DNA of 64,000 bases from Okeania sp. SIO2C9 (GTDB lineage: Bacteria > Cyanobacteriota > Cyanobacteriia > Cyanobacteriales > Microcoleaceae), in the NCBI RefSeq assembly GCF_010672455.1, contig NZ_JAAHGO010000003.1:55588-119587 (forward strand), written 5' to 3'. Numbering within the stretch: the stretch's first letter is position 1; each line of letters starts with the position of its first letter. Below the pieces are notes generated by a model. The model did not search any database and was not told the origin of the DNA. It was given only the letters and a program-made list of their open reading frames with translations. Positions 1 to 11,527 of the stretch are shown here, in pieces. A program made the position numbers and the translations under genes.

Positions 1-2828
1 ACTACCATTCCTTCGACTTGAGCACCATCCAATTCTTCACCTTCTGGAATAGGTACATCTAGACGACGAACTTCTGTGGCACTTACCGTTCCATCTTCGT
101 TACTTGTTAACTCTAATTGAGCAATTTGGTCGCCATCTCGCTGACTAACAAAAGCGTAAGTTTCCCCAGTGTTAGGATTAGTATAAGTTGCTAAACCATA
201 AGCAGTTTGTTCCCCATCATCTACACCAAAAATTGAAACTTCAGGGTCGCTAAGATTAGCAGCAGTAATGTTAGTAAGTTGACGAGTTTGAGGGTCAATA
301 CTCCAAATTGCTAAAGTATCATTTGCCCGGTCAGTTGCTACTGCTAAATCTACTGTTTCTTCTCCTATTTGGAAGTTATAAACAATATCGACATTGTTAT
401 AACGAACATCCCCAGGAGTATCAGGATAAATTTCTTGTAAAACTTCACCGTTTAAGTCATAAACTTCTAAACCAGCATCTTTTAATGTACTAATAACTAA
501 ACTTTGGCTTGGGTTATTAGGATGTAGATAAATTGCTGGGTCATCTGAATCAATACCTGTTTCAATTCTGTTCGTGTCTGGAGTTTCAACAGTAGGATAA
601 ACAACAGGAATACTATCAATATCTAGGGAGAAACCTAAAAATTGAGTAATTTGATTTCCAGCATTAAAATTATTATCACTAACTACCACCAAAGACTGAG
701 ACCCATCAGGCAAAACAGGTCCGAATGTCATCCCTTCATCATTATCTAAACGAATGCCTAATTCTCCGAAATCTAGTAATAGTCGTTTTTCAGCTATAGC
801 ATCAACATCAAATAACTCTCCATCAGGGTCATCAGGATTAATTAAACTGTCAAAATTTTGGATATTTGTTGTATTTTGTAACTGGACTTCATAGAGGCGA
901 ATATTATTACCAACCCCCACAGTAAAAGACCTTTCTAAAGCTAATAAAGTATCGCTATTATCAAGGGCAAGTAATTCAACTAAGCCATTATCAGCAAAAC
1001 CATCTTCTGGGTCTGGAGCAACAGGAATAGGGTCAACAAAATAGAGAAATTCTTTAATAGCTTCCCCAGTTTCTAAATCGTATTTAATAATCCGAGAAGT
1101 ACTCTCATTTTCCAGAGTAGGACGTTCACCATCTTGTACTAAAGCACTTTCTGTTGCTGTGTAGAGATAACGTCGGTCAGGAGTAATTGTTAAACTCTCA
1201 AACGCCTGATTATTTCTGATGCCTTGAGTGCCATCTTCATTAGGTAAAAATTTATCTGGAATTGTCAACTCATTTAATTGTTCTCCTCCTAAAGAAAATT
1301 GATTAACAAATGGGTCGATACCCTCATTAACATTTCCTTCCGAAGAGATGAATAAATTCTCACCATTAAAAGCAATTCCTTCCGGGTCAACACCATTTTC
1401 GGGAAATGGTACTCCATCATTATTTAATAGAGTAGTAAAATCTGTAAATTCAACATCTCCATCATCAAGAGTACCATCACTCCAATCAATATCAACAGTA
1501 TAAAAACGGGCATCATTATTCTGACTCCGGTCATCAGAAATAGCATAATAAATTCCCAAACCTTTATCATAACTAATACCAGAAATACCACCTACTTCTG
1601 TACCTTGAAAATCCAACCCAGTCTCAAATTCTACCCCCCCAATAAACTCAATATTTGTGACAGTTTTACGATTTTCATTAGTAACATCTGCCCAAACTAA
1701 ACGATGGTCTGAACTAGGAAAAGGAAAATCTCCTACTAAGTCAAATAAAGGGTTATTTTCCTCCGGCCAAAAAACAGCAGCATCAACTATTTCTTGATTT
1801 TCTGAAGGCAAAACATAATCAACTCGTAAATTTCCAGCAGAACCTTCCGCATCATTAAAATCTGCCGTATCAAAAGCAGGGTTGCCTCCATGATTTGCAC
1901 TTTCTCCTCCTTGACGGTTTGTAGCATCAACTCCCCCATTACTACCAGGAGTTACTGAAGTATTAACCAGAGGATTCCCTAATAATTGATTAATAGCATT
2001 ATTGAAACTATCTCCATCAACTGGGTCAGCATTTTTGTCTCCCATAATCACAAAAGAATTACCAGGATTCAAACCTCCAAAATTACCTTCGTCATCATAA
2101 ATATAATTACCCTCTCCAGGAGTAACATAATCTGCCCAAAACCGAATTTCATCATGATTTCTTCTACCATTTCTATCTTCCTCCCCATCAAAAACTGGCG
2201 GAGTAGGATGACTAACTAAAACATGAACTATTTCCCCATTCACATTTATTGGCACATCCCAATGACTTTTAGAAGAAAGACGAAATACTTCTAATTCTTC
2301 CTCCGAATACCAATCATTAGGTTGGGGTGTATCAAGATTATCTGGTAATAATGCTCCTGGCATATCTTGCCAAAGAAAGTTTTGAAAAGTTCTTACTTCC
2401 TCTTCAACAATAGGATATTTTGAATATAAAACCATTCCGAATTGACCGGGAAAATTACCAAAACCAAAAGCATCATTCCCATAACCATTTTCACCAGCTG
2501 TCGTGACTATTTCCTCATTATTATCTAGGTCAAAACCAGAAGCAATACCTGTATTAGAAGGAGCAAAATATACGAAGGGATATTCTACAGGGTCTACTCC
2601 ATTTTGACTTATTCCTAAATAGTTTTCTTGAAATAATTCGGCTGCTTCCCCTTCTGAGTCAAAGTCAACTTCATTAACTAATAAAACATCAGGATTGACT
2701 CTTTGAATAATTTCTGCTACTGTCTGTGCTTGTTGGTCTTGTTGTGTAGAAAGGTCTGCGACTAATTGACCTTCTTCGTTGCGGTTTAGAGATGCGTTGA
2801 AGGTGGCAAAGCGGATTGGATTTGGCAT
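1..2828 (-). CDS. Secreted phosphoesterase: EEP nuclease/phosphatase + phytase-esterase-like + beta-propeller phytase fusion (C-terminus cut by window edge)
   Basis: An open minus-strand frame starts at the ATG complementary to 2826-2828 and runs off the left edge, giving at least about 940 residues with no stop. Residues about 1-430 look like an endonuclease/exonuclease/phosphatase (EEP) domain. Visible hallmarks are IRFATFNASL at the start, LLVNEVDFD (metal-binding Glu), a VSHPTPPVFDG segment, MGDKNADP and the terminal SSDHRLVWAD. Residues about 440-760 resemble the phytase-like esterase domain (GGISGISYDKGLGIYYAISD, then SLTITPDRRYLYTATE). The last part resembles a 3-phytase beta-propeller (SDDPAIYLHPNNP, TLKDAGLEVYDLNGE). 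There is no obvious N-terminal signal peptide; secretion is inferred from the Ca-binding, Asp/Asn-rich style. The likely role is scavenging phosphate from organic esters. Domain calls are from motif recall, and the third domain is incomplete. Confidence 0.85.
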   Translation of the reverse strand, partial: MPNPIRFATFNASLNRNEEGQLVADLSTQQDQQAQTVAEIIQRVNPDVLLVNEVDFDSEGEAAELFQENYLGISQNGVDPVEYPFVYFAPSNTGIASGFDLDNNEEIVTTAGENGYGNDAFGFGNFPGQFGMVLYSKYPIVEEEVRTFQNFLWQDMPGALLPDNLDTPQPNDWYSEEELEVFRLSSKSHWDVPINVNGEIVHVLVSHPTPPVFDGEEDRNGRRNHDEIRFWADYVTPGEGNYIYDDEGNFGGLNPGNSFVIMGDKNADPVDGDSFNNAINQLLGNPLVNTSVTPGSNGGVDATNRQGGESANHGGNPAFDTADFNDAEGSAGNLRVDYVLPSENQEIVDAAVFWPEENNPLFDLVGDFPFPSSDHRLVWADVTNENRKTVTNIEFIGGVEFETGLDFQGTEVGGISGISYDKGLGIYYAISDDRSQNNDARFYTVDIDWSDGTLDDGDVEFTDFTTLLNNDGVPFPENGVDPEGIAFNGENLFISSEGNVNEGIDPFVNQFSLGGEQLNELTIPDKFLPNEDGTQGIRNNQAFESLTITPDRRYLYTATESALVQDGERPTLENESTSRIIKYDLETGEAIKEFLYFVDPIPVAPDPEDGFADNGLVELLALDNSDTLLALERSFTVGVGNNIRLYEVQLQNTTNIQNFDSLINPDDPDGELFDVDAIAEKRLLLDFGELGIRLDNDEGMTFGPVLPDGSQSLVVVSDNNFNAGNQITQFLGFSLDIDSIPVVYPTVETPDTNRIETGIDSDDPAIYLHPNNPSQSLVISTLKDAGLEVYDLNGEVLQEIYPDTPGDVRYNNVDIVYNFQIGEETVDLAVATDRANDTLAIWSIDPQTRQLTNITAANLSDPEVSIFGVDDGEQTAYGLATYTNPNTGETYAFVSQRDGDQIAQLELTSNEDGTVSATEVRRLDVPIPEGEELDGAQVEGMV

Positions 2829-3555
2829 AAACTAGAAACCCTTGAAATTAATTATAGTCATAACCGTAATGGGATTTTATAGGTTCTAATTTAAGTTATG
2901 TTTATGTTTAGGTTAAATTTGGTTTATTGGTACAGTTTCAAAAGATTCAAATCTAAATAGTTGACTGTATTTTTTATTGTAGTTATTCAATTATAAATCT
3001 CCAGAAAAGAGGGAATAGGCAATAGGAAATAGGGAATAGGGGGTAAGCATTTCCTGGGGAATGCTGCGCAAACAGCTATTAGCTGTCAGCGGTCAGCTTT
3101 TTAATGAATGAAGTAAAAATTCGTTTAACTTATACTACATTTTCCACCCATAAATTGAAGCACAAGAAAGACTTGTTTTGAGTTTTTAACCCATACAATT
3201 TAAGCTAAATATTTGGGTTAAAGTTTAATTTGATATAGCAATTCCTATACTGGTAAGGTATAAAATTAGTTTTTCCTCCTGACTCCTGACTCCTCCTATA
3301 AGTATTCAACCGGACATGATATTACTTTTAGCTTTTCCTTAAACTCCCTCGTCATCATTCACACAGAAATTATCAATTATTTCCCCCTACTGCCTACTCC
3401 CTAGTCCCTCTTTTGTGCGCAATATCGTTAATTTATCTAAATACTGGCTCTTGACATTATCTCAATTAAAGGATATGTTCGAGTTAATTTGGTTTTAGTA
3501 GCCTAAATTTTTGCCATAATTTATTCTTTAATAATGAGGAATTCTATTCAAGAAA
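2829..3555. other. Intergenic spacer with simple repeats and an element end
   Basis: This gene-free stretch separates the divergent phytase-like gene and the GST gene, so it must hold both promoters. Around 3010-3045 there is a degenerate GGGAATAGGCAATAG-type simple repeat, and at 3280-3297 a TGACTCC repeat. At 3309-3322 there is one CCGGACATGATAT end of the small inverted-repeat family that recurs through the window. No ORF with recognisable content was seen. Confidence 0.6.
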
Positions 3556-4224
3556 ATGAATCCAACAATAGAACTTTTTTGCTTTCAAGGTAGTCTTTTT
3601 GCTTGGCGAGTACAACTGGCCTTAGCAATTCATAATGTTGATTATGTCTCTCATTATTTAGACCCATCAATAGGAGAACATAAACAGCCCAATTATCTAG
3701 CTTTAAATCCTCGTGGTAAAGTGCCATTACTAAAACATGGGGAATTGTTTGTGCGTGAATCTATAGCAATTTTAGTGTATTTAGATTCTCTCTATCCTGA
3801 GTGGCAACTTTTTGGTAATACTAGCCAAGAAAAAGCAATAATTTGGCAACAAGTCTGTGAAGTTGAAAATGTAATTGTGCCCTGTGTACTTCAGCTTATT
3901 CCTCCAATTTTCTTTGGAGGTTTAGCAGAGAAAGAGAAGGAAGTTATTGAAAATTTCCAGAAATTAAAAGAAGAATTTACCATACTCAATGACGATGTTT
4001 TAGCAGATAAAAATTGGTTGGCAGGTGATCGATTATCTGCTGCGGATATTGCTATTTATCCTATTTTTAAATTTGTCGAAAAATTAGCAGCTCAGGAAGA
4101 TGTAAGTAAATTAAACATAGACATCTTACCTATAGAAAAAAAATATCCAAAATTAGGAGATTTGCTACAAAAGATTGATGAAATGCCTAATGTTGATAGT
4201 CTTTATCCTCCTGACTGGCGTTAA
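3556..4224 (+). CDS. Glutathione S-transferase family protein
   Basis: This 222-residue protein has the normal length for a soluble GST. Residues 1-80 form the thioredoxin-like N-terminal domain: IELFCFQGSLFAWRVQLAL, then the cis-proline segment NPRGKVPLLKHGE, then the glutathione-contact VRESIAILVYLDSLYP. The C-terminal helical domain carries the usual DKNWLAGDRLSAADIAIYP N-capping/hydrophobic staple motif near residue 150-170. GSTs of this type conjugate or reduce electrophiles with glutathione in the cytosol; the substrate cannot be told. The start is the only ATG before the domain and follows a modest AATGAGGA ribosome-binding stretch. It stands alone, facing away from the phytase-like gene. 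Confidence 0.88.
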   Translation: MNPTIELFCFQGSLFAWRVQLALAIHNVDYVSHYLDPSIGEHKQPNYLALNPRGKVPLLKHGELFVRESIAILVYLDSLYPEWQLFGNTSQEKAIIWQQVCEVENVIVPCVLQLIPPIFFGGLAEKEKEVIENFQKLKEEFTILNDDVLADKNWLAGDRLSAADIAIYPIFKFVEKLAAQEDVSKLNIDILPIEKKYPKLGDLLQKIDEMPNVDSLYPPDWR

Positions 4225-4247
4225 ACATAGTTGATTAAATAGTTATC

Positions 4248-4463
4248 CCCGCAAAAGAGGGAGTAGCACAAATTGAGCCTAATTCCAATCTTGCAAAGCA
4301 ACTAAAAAATGCTGAAAAAACTGAATATCCCAGCATCTATGCCAGTAATGGAATTTGGTTTGATGCAGTGAAAAGTTTCGCTGAATTACGTTTTGCTAAA
4401 CCGGATAATTTAGAGTTATAAAATGAGTGGAAAGAATTATTAGAATCAGCAGGATTAAATTAA
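4248..4463 (+). pseudogene. DUF928 family protein, C-terminal remnant
   Basis: Reading from 4248 gives a short frame without a start codon that contains GIWFDAVKSFAELRFAKPDN, then an in-frame TAA, then NEWKELLESAGLN and a final stop. This pattern (W-[FY]-DA, LAELR, W..LL.S.GL) matches the C-terminal end of cyanobacterial DUF928 proteins. That family often sits next to CHAT/TPR genes, as it does here (convergent with them). No N-terminal part was found upstream, so this is a decayed leftover. The family call is from memory of the consensus. Confidence 0.6.
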
Positions 4464-4555
4464 AATAATTTAGCAGAAATGCCATTATTAGGAGAGTAGA
4501 TTTAGGTATAGTAGTGGGAGCATCTTGCTCCCGTACTAATTCCTAGATGGTGCGT

Positions 4556-4795
4556 TACCAAATTATTAATTATTAATTATTAATTATTAAATAATTCGCG
4601 CCTTGAAGCCTCCCCTTTTAAGGGGAAAAAGCGGTCGTTTGCGGAGCAGTCCGTTAGGATGGGATGGCGAGGTCTCCTCGCTGTCCTCCAATCGACCAAG
4701 AGAAAAGAAATAATATCTCCTGATATTCAATTCCGTAACGGTTTTAACCAGAGGTAATTATCAATTATCAATTATCCATTATCCATTAATGAAGA
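4556..4795. repeat. Dispersed repeat, AGCCTCCCC / GGTCGTTTGCGG family
   Basis: This segment begins with tandem AATTATT units. It continues with a short palindrome (CCCCTTTTAAGGGG), the string GCGGTCGTTTGCGGAGCAGT, a second palindrome (GGCGAGGTCTCCTCGC), AATCGACCAAGAGAA, and ends in another ATTATCAATT run. Related copies lie at 12115-12425, 31195-31385 (reverse), 53860-54055 (reverse) and 57630-57745 (reverse, shorter). It carries no ORF and behaves like a small non-autonomous element. Confidence 0.6.
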
Positions 4796-4885
4796 GGGAT
4801 TGCTAAATTTCTGTCACAGTCTAAATTTAAGCCGTCTAATACACCCTAACAAATTTTGCTGATAGCTGACTGCTGACTGCTTCAA

Positions 4886-7342
4886 TTAAAACCCATTCCC
4901 AATTAAAATAAAAGGTGCCCAATAATAAGGATTATTATACTCACTATTAATCATATTAATTTGTGCTTTTCTTAGGGACTCTACCTTACTCATTCCTTTA
5001 TTCAAAGCTGCATAAAAATAATTCATAAATTCATGAGTAGCTTGGTCGTCAACTAACCATAAAGTTGCTAATGTTGCTGTTGCACCAGCTTCTTGCACTC
5101 GATAACCAAAACCGAGTATTTCTTGACCATTTCCTATATCTTTTCCCAGAGCAGTTTGACAAGCACTTAAAACCACTAATTCTACATCCTTTAAATTTCA
5201 ATTTTTCACATCTCCTAATGTGGCGCGATCGCCATCTCCAAATAATATAAAAGATTCTTCTGGATGACCATTGACAAAGGCAGAATGAGTGGCAAAATGT
5301 ACAATATTATAGCTATCCATGTTTAATTCCATAGCTTCTTTAGTAAAGTAATTTCCTAATAATTTATTGGTTTCAGGAAATATCTGCTCTATATTCTCTA
5401 CTTCTACTCCCGCAAATGGTAATCCTTCAAATTCATATCTTCGTCTACCTACCTGAAATTGATAACTACCTTCAGTTAAAGCACCTACAAAAATGACTGG
5501 TTGAAAATTTTCACTAGGTTCTAAATCCATTAAACTTGCAGCAGTAATATTATTAATTTAAAACCTTTATACTAGCCATTTTCTACCATCATATAAAGCT
5601 GCTAAAGGAATATAACGTAATTGCCCATCTGGTGCATAAATAATAGTTTTAGCTTTAGTAAGTCTTAGTTCTTTCTCTAGAGGTTTAATCAACCAATTGT
5701 AGAGTTTAAATCCTGCCAGCATAACTCTTTTGTCCGATTGATTATTATTTTCTTTGGATAATGATTGAGAATTATTTCTATTGATTAATCTCACTCTTAA
5801 TTCAAAGATAGCTTGATTAAATTCTTCTCGTTTTACCGACACAGTACGATGTACAGGGGGAGAATTTGAACTTACTAATATTAATTCTAGTCGGTCTTCT
5901 AAAACTAATGGATATAATACTACTGTATTTTTCTTTTGATGTTCTTTTAGTTCAAATTGTAAGGAAAATACTATATCTGAACTTAGTTTTTGCTCTTCAG
6001 CATTTTCTTCTAATTCTGATACGATAAATTTCACTTCTTTACTATCAAAAAATTCAATAATTTCTAGTAATTTTTTCTCTAGTTGATTTTGGTTTTTAGT
6101 ATCACTTGCTGCTTCTATGAGCTGACTATATTTTTTCCAAAATAGTTCTTCTGATTCTAGGAATGGCAATTCACTATATTTATGGTTGTCAATCTGTAAA
6201 CTGCCCATATGCTCAAATATTTCTTGGACTTTGATTAAATCTATAATTTGATGTGCTTCGAGCGCGCGTTTTTTTTGTAGCAATAATTCAGCTAAAGTGC
6301 GATATGTTTCACCAACACTTTCTACATCAGTCTCTTGCTGTTCTGCTGGTAAAACTTTTAAATTTTTCCTAATACTTTCTGTAATATTAATTGATTGTTT
6401 ATAGAAGATTATTGCTAATTCAGTCTGATTTTTTGTTTCTAATAATTTACCTAGATTAGCAAGATGAATTCTCTCTCTTTCTTTGTTATCAAGCTGTCTA
6501 TCTATAATTAAACTATGAGTAAAAAAATTTAGGGACTCCCGATACTTATTTGACTCTTGATGAACTCTACCAATATTATGAAGAGTAAGTGCTTTACCTT
6601 TTTTGTCGCCTTCTTCTTCTTGAATAGCTAATGCTTGTTGATGGTATTCTAATGCTTGAGAATATTCCTCTTGCTCTCGATAAATTGTACCTATATGATT
6701 GAGGGTTTTAGCTATACCAAGATTGTCTTTATTTTCTTGATAAATTTCTAAAGCTTGTCGAGCATATTCTAAGGCTTGAGAATATTTTTTTAAGTGACGA
6801 TAAATTGCTCCAATCTTACTGAATATCTTGCTTTTTTCTGGAGGATTTTTCTTTAAAGCTTGTTTATAAAAATCAATAGCCTGCTCATACAAACCTAACT
6901 GGGAATACACCAGGCTAATCTTATTTAAAATAGCAATAATATTTTCACTATCCCTATTTTTCTGAGCATTATTGAAAGCTTTTTGATAAAATTCTAAGGC
7001 TTTGAAATATTTACCTTGAGCATCATAAACAACAGCAATTTTATTCAAAGTACGAATAATCTCTAAGCGGTCGCCTTCTGGAGTTAATTTTTCTAATTTT
7101 TCTTGTAATTTTTCCAAACTTTCATCAGGTTTATCGTTGTTAAATTCTGATATAACTTGCTTTTCTTGTTGCTGTATTTCAATTTTTTGATTGTTCTGCA
7201 AAATAGGACTAACAGAATTTGTCTTAACTTGTGCTTGTGCTTTTGAATTTAGATTAAAATTTTTCTCGACTGGTATAGATGGAATAATAATTAATAAACA
7301 TACAGTAGATGTAATTAATCTGAAATATTTCCAATTTATCAT
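4886..7342 (-). pseudogene. TPR-CHAT domain protein, inactivated by three in-frame stops
   Basis: The reading frame runs from an ATG at 7342 and is a close paralogue of the intact gene at 7960-10647, but shorter in the TPR part. After a membrane/signal segment come TPR units (residues about 60-330) and the start of the CHAT protease domain up to YIPLAALYDGRKWLV at 5567. Here the intact copy reads KWLAERFKINNITAAS, while this copy has TAA for the Glu codon and TAA for the Lys codon. The frame then continues unshifted through HFATHSAF (catalytic His). It meets a TGA in place of the Trp of EKWNLYG near 5198 and continues through VVLSACQT (catalytic Cys) to 4886. No frameshift is needed to align it, so loss is by point mutation. 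Both catalytic residues are still encoded. Confidence 0.85.
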
Positions 7343-7959
<617 letters not shown>

Positions 7960-10647
7960 TTAAAAACCATTACCAATTAAAATAAATGGTGCCCAATAAT
8001 AGGGATGATTAAACTCACTATTAATCATTGCAATTTGTGTCTTTTGTACAGCTCGAGCCTTATTTTTCCCACTCTTTAAAGCTGTATAAAAATCATTCAT
8101 AAATTCAGAAGTACCCTGGTCATCCACTTGCCATAAAGTTGCTAAACTTGCTGCTGCACCCGCAACTTGCATTTGATAACCAAAACCTAGAATTTCTGAA
8201 CCATCTCCTAACAGTTTTCCTTTACCAGTTTCACAAGCGCTCAAAACCACTAATTCTACACCATATAAATTCCACTTTTCTACTTCTCGTAAGCTAGCGA
8301 GTTCTCCATCTCCATATAATATAAAAGAGTCTTCTGGACTGCCATTAACAAAAGCAGAATGAGTAGCAAAATGTATTAAACTATGACTACCCATCCTTAA
8401 TTCCATAAATTGTTTAGTAAAATCATCTCCTAATAATTTCTTGGTTTGAGGAAACATACTAGCTAGCTTTTCTACCTCTACTTTAGCAAAAGGCAAACCT
8501 TCAAACTCAAACTTTCTTTTGCCAATTGCAAAGCTATAATTTCCTTCAGTTAAAGCACCTGCCAAAATTCGGATATTTCTATTTCTCCTTGGACTTAAAT
8601 CCATAATACTTGCAGCAGTAATATTATTAATTTTAAACCTCTCTGCCAGCCATTTTTCTCCATCATATAAAGCTGCTAAAGGAATATAACGGAGCTTCCC
8701 ATCTGGTGCATAAATAATAGTTTTAACTTTATTAGTTTTTAGGTCATTTTCTATTGGCTTAATTAACCAGTTATAAAGTTTTAATCCAGCTTTCGCAACT
8801 CTAGAATCAAAAATATTATCAACTTTTCGTCTATCAATTAATCCTACCCTAAATGTAAAAAGCACTCGTTCAAATTCTTCCTGATTAACTAACACAGTAC
8901 GATGAACTGGGGCAGAATTAGCAGTAACTAAGATTAATTCTAGGCGGTCTTCTAAAATTAAAGGATATAAAACTACTGTATTTTCTTTTTTATGTTTCTT
9001 TAGTTCATACTGTAACAAAACCAACATCTCAGGACTAAGTCTTTGACTCTTAGCTTTCTTCTTTATTTCTGAGCTAATTTCTGTTATTTCCTCACTACGA
9101 ATAAAATCGTGAATAGCAACTAACTTTTCTAATGAAATATTCTGATTTTGCTCCTCAGTTGTGCCTATGTTATCTAAGAAATTAGTATATTTTTCTATAA
9201 AAATATTTTCCAGTTTTAGCATAATAACTTCATTGGATTTATCATCAGCTTTGATGCCTCCCATATACTCAAATACTTCTTGCACTTTCAAAAAATCGAG
9301 AATTTGATGTGATTCTATGGCTCGTTTTTGCTCAAGCAATAAATTAGCTAAATCCCGATAGACTTCAGTAAAAGTACCGTCTAAATAATCCCTTTGTTCC
9401 TCTACTGGCAAAACCTGTAAATCTTTGCGGATTTTTTCTGTAATATTAATTGATTGTTTATAAAATATTACTGCCAATTCTGGTTGATTATTTTTTGCTA
9501 ATAATTTTCCAATATCAGCAAGGGCAATTCTTTCTCGATTTTGGTTTTCAAGTTGTCGAGCAAGAATTAAAGTATGAGTCAAAAATTCTAGAGATTCAGA
9601 ATACTTACCGGACTCTCGATACACTATACCAATATTATGAACAGAAGCAGATTTACCTTCCCGATCGCCTAACTCTTCCCAAATAATTAACGCTTGTTGA
9701 TGATATTCTAATGCTTGGGAATATTTTTCCTGTTCTCGATAAATTATACCTATATTATCTATAGTTATTGCTATATTCAAACGGTCTTGATTTTCTTCAT
9801 AAATTTCTAAAGCTTGTCTATAAAACTTTAAAGCCTTAGAAAACTCTTCTAAGTGACGATAAATTGCTCCAATATATGTGAAAAACTTGGCTTTGTTTGG
9901 GGGATTATTCTGTAAAATTTTCTGATAAAAATCTATAGCTTGCTTATAGCGACCTAACCTTGAATTAACCAAACCAAGATTACTTAAAATTGCAGTAAGA
10001 TTGACATTATCTTTTTCCCTTTTAGCCATTTCTAAAGCTTCTTCATAAAACTCTATAGCTTTTGGATATCTACCTTGGCGATCGTAGATAACACCTATTT
10101 TATTTAAAGTGCTACTAATAGCAGTAGTGTCGCGCAGTTGCCTACGCATTTTCAGTGCTTTATTTAATGATGCTAATGCTTGGGGATATTGACTGAGCTG
10201 AGAATAAACTGTACCAATATTATCTAGGATGGCAGCAACTTGCTCTATATCGTCTAACTGTTGACGAATTTCCAAAGCTTGCTGATAATGCTCTAAAGCT
10301 TTCTGATACTGCTGTAGTTGCCCATCGATGCTGGCCATATTGTAGAGGGTGCTGCTGATATTTAGGCGATCGCCCTGTTGAGTATGAATATCTAGGAGTT
10401 GCTGCAAAGTTTCTAAGGCAGTTTCTAATTCCCCATTTTCAAGTTGTTGTTTAGCTTTCTCATCCAGTTGTTGTGCTTGAGTTTGTAGGTTTTCTTGGGT
10501 AAGGCGATCGCTATATTTTTTAGTCTCTTGTGCAACTGCTTTTGAATATATCTGCACTTTCTCTATTTTCTCTGTGACTAGAGATGGAGGCAAAATCAAG
10601 AAAAATACAGTACTGATAATTAATCTCAAATATTTCCAATTTGTCAT
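7960..10647 (-). CDS. TPR repeat protein with C-terminal CHAT (caspase-like) protease domain
   Basis: This is an 895-residue protein. Residues 1-35 hold a hydrophobic segment (LRLIISTVFFLILPPSL), so it is probably exported or membrane-anchored. About residues 60-430 are tandem tetratricopeptide repeats with recurring YQKALEHYQQALEIRQQL-type and IGTVYSQLSQYPQAL-type helices. After a helical linker, the CHAT domain (about 620-895) shows the catalytic His in SLIHFATHSAF and the Cys in LVVLSACETGKG, followed by LATLWQVDDQGTSEFMNDFY. CHAT domains are clan CD cysteine peptidases related to caspases; in cyanobacteria they are abundant, and most substrates are unknown. The pseudogene at 4886-7342 is its tandem duplicate. 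Confidence in the architecture is high; the role is unknown. Confidence 0.93.
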   Translation of the reverse strand: MTNWKYLRLIISTVFFLILPPSLVTEKIEKVQIYSKAVAQETKKYSDRLTQENLQTQAQQLDEKAKQQLENGELETALETLQQLLDIHTQQGDRLNISSTLYNMASIDGQLQQYQKALEHYQQALEIRQQLDDIEQVAAILDNIGTVYSQLSQYPQALASLNKALKMRRQLRDTTAISSTLNKIGVIYDRQGRYPKAIEFYEEALEMAKREKDNVNLTAILSNLGLVNSRLGRYKQAIDFYQKILQNNPPNKAKFFTYIGAIYRHLEEFSKALKFYRQALEIYEENQDRLNIAITIDNIGIIYREQEKYSQALEYHQQALIIWEELGDREGKSASVHNIGIVYRESGKYSESLEFLTHTLILARQLENQNRERIALADIGKLLAKNNQPELAVIFYKQSINITEKIRKDLQVLPVEEQRDYLDGTFTEVYRDLANLLLEQKRAIESHQILDFLKVQEVFEYMGGIKADDKSNEVIMLKLENIFIEKYTNFLDNIGTTEEQNQNISLEKLVAIHDFIRSEEITEISSEIKKKAKSQRLSPEMLVLLQYELKKHKKENTVVLYPLILEDRLELILVTANSAPVHRTVLVNQEEFERVLFTFRVGLIDRRKVDNIFDSRVAKAGLKLYNWLIKPIENDLKTNKVKTIIYAPDGKLRYIPLAALYDGEKWLAERFKINNITAASIMDLSPRRNRNIRILAGALTEGNYSFAIGKRKFEFEGLPFAKVEVEKLASMFPQTKKLLGDDFTKQFMELRMGSHSLIHFATHSAFVNGSPEDSFILYGDGELASLREVEKWNLYGVELVVLSACETGKGKLLGDGSEILGFGYQMQVAGAAASLATLWQVDDQGTSEFMNDFYTALKSGKNKARAVQKTQIAMINSEFNHPYYWAPFILIGNGF

Positions 10648-11465
10648 TTTCTAATTCATAAAATTTTGCTACATTGAATTTTTTGAGTAGATGCTAGGTT
10701 TTAAGTGAGGTAAACTTTTATCTGTTTTAGACCTCTCCGAAAAAGATATAGACTTTTTGCGCATAGTAGGCAACAGGCAACAGGGAAGAGATTTTTAGGA
10801 AAAAGGTACGAAAGCAGAAAAGGTAACCCATCTTTTACTTCCTCTTTTTCTCAAACTATAATTCCAATGCGCAAATATGTAACACCCTCCAAACTCCCCA
10901 CATTCCCCTCCCAGGAGGGGTTAGGGGTGGGTTACCACACTCTCCAAACTTCCCCACACCCCTTCCAATGCGCAAATATGCAACGCCATGGTATGTTCCT
11001 CATAAACCCAACTTCTTGAGTAGGTTGAAACTGCACTTATGTTGCTTTTTGCCTTTTATCCCACATTCCGCACTTCAATTTGTAACATAAAAATTAGTAT
11101 AAAATCCGTAGCTTGCTTAGGTATTTATACTATATAAATTATCTTCATTTACCTCGATCAGGAGTCAAATTCTCAGTTAAATATTAAGTATAAATACTTG
11201 CTCTTATGATTACTCAATCACGGTAGCTATGATTTTATTCTAAAATTCTGTCTCCTGTCTCCTGACTCCTGACTCCTGATTCGATACTACATTTTGTGGT
11301 GCGGAATGTGGGTTTTATACCATGTCCGGATAAGAGCGTGATAGAACTCCGTTCCGCTTACGCGACCAAAAAAATTTCTCCTTTTCTTCCTCCTCCTCTT
11401 CCTTCTTTATTCCCTCCTGACTTATGACTCCTTAATCTTGACTTATGACTTATATTGAGACCTAA
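10648..11465. other. Long intergenic region with small repeats
   Basis: No gene was seen. It contains AACAGGCAACAGG-type repeats (10770-10785). The string CAATGCGCAAATATG occurs twice (near 10866 and 10968), flanking CCCCTCCCAGGAGGGGTTAGG. An inverted-repeat element is listed separately. TGACTCC repeats lie near 11255-11280. Confidence 0.5.
11060..11312. repeat. Inverted-repeat element with CCCACATTCCGCAC ends
   Basis: The 14-mer CCCACATTCCGCAC at 11060-11073 is matched exactly in reverse complement by GTGCGGAATGTGGG at 11299-11312, enclosing about 225 bp with no ORF. A diverged end of the same kind (ATACTACATTTTGCAGTAGG followed by GAATGTAGG) lies at 20812-20840. This is consistent with a short non-autonomous mobile element. 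Confidence 0.5.
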
Positions 11466-11503
11466 AATCAAAAAAGCCTGATAAATTTTAAGATTTACCA
11501 GAC
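11466..11503 (-). terminator. Intrinsic terminator of tRNA-fMet
   Basis: Read on the minus strand, GTCTGGTAAA pairs with TTTATCAGGC across a short loop (two G-U wobbles) and is followed at once by six T. It lies about 25 bp downstream of the tRNA 3' end, in the right orientation. Confidence 0.75.
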
Positions 11504-11527
11504 TTTCTTTTATATTATTTATTTTTA

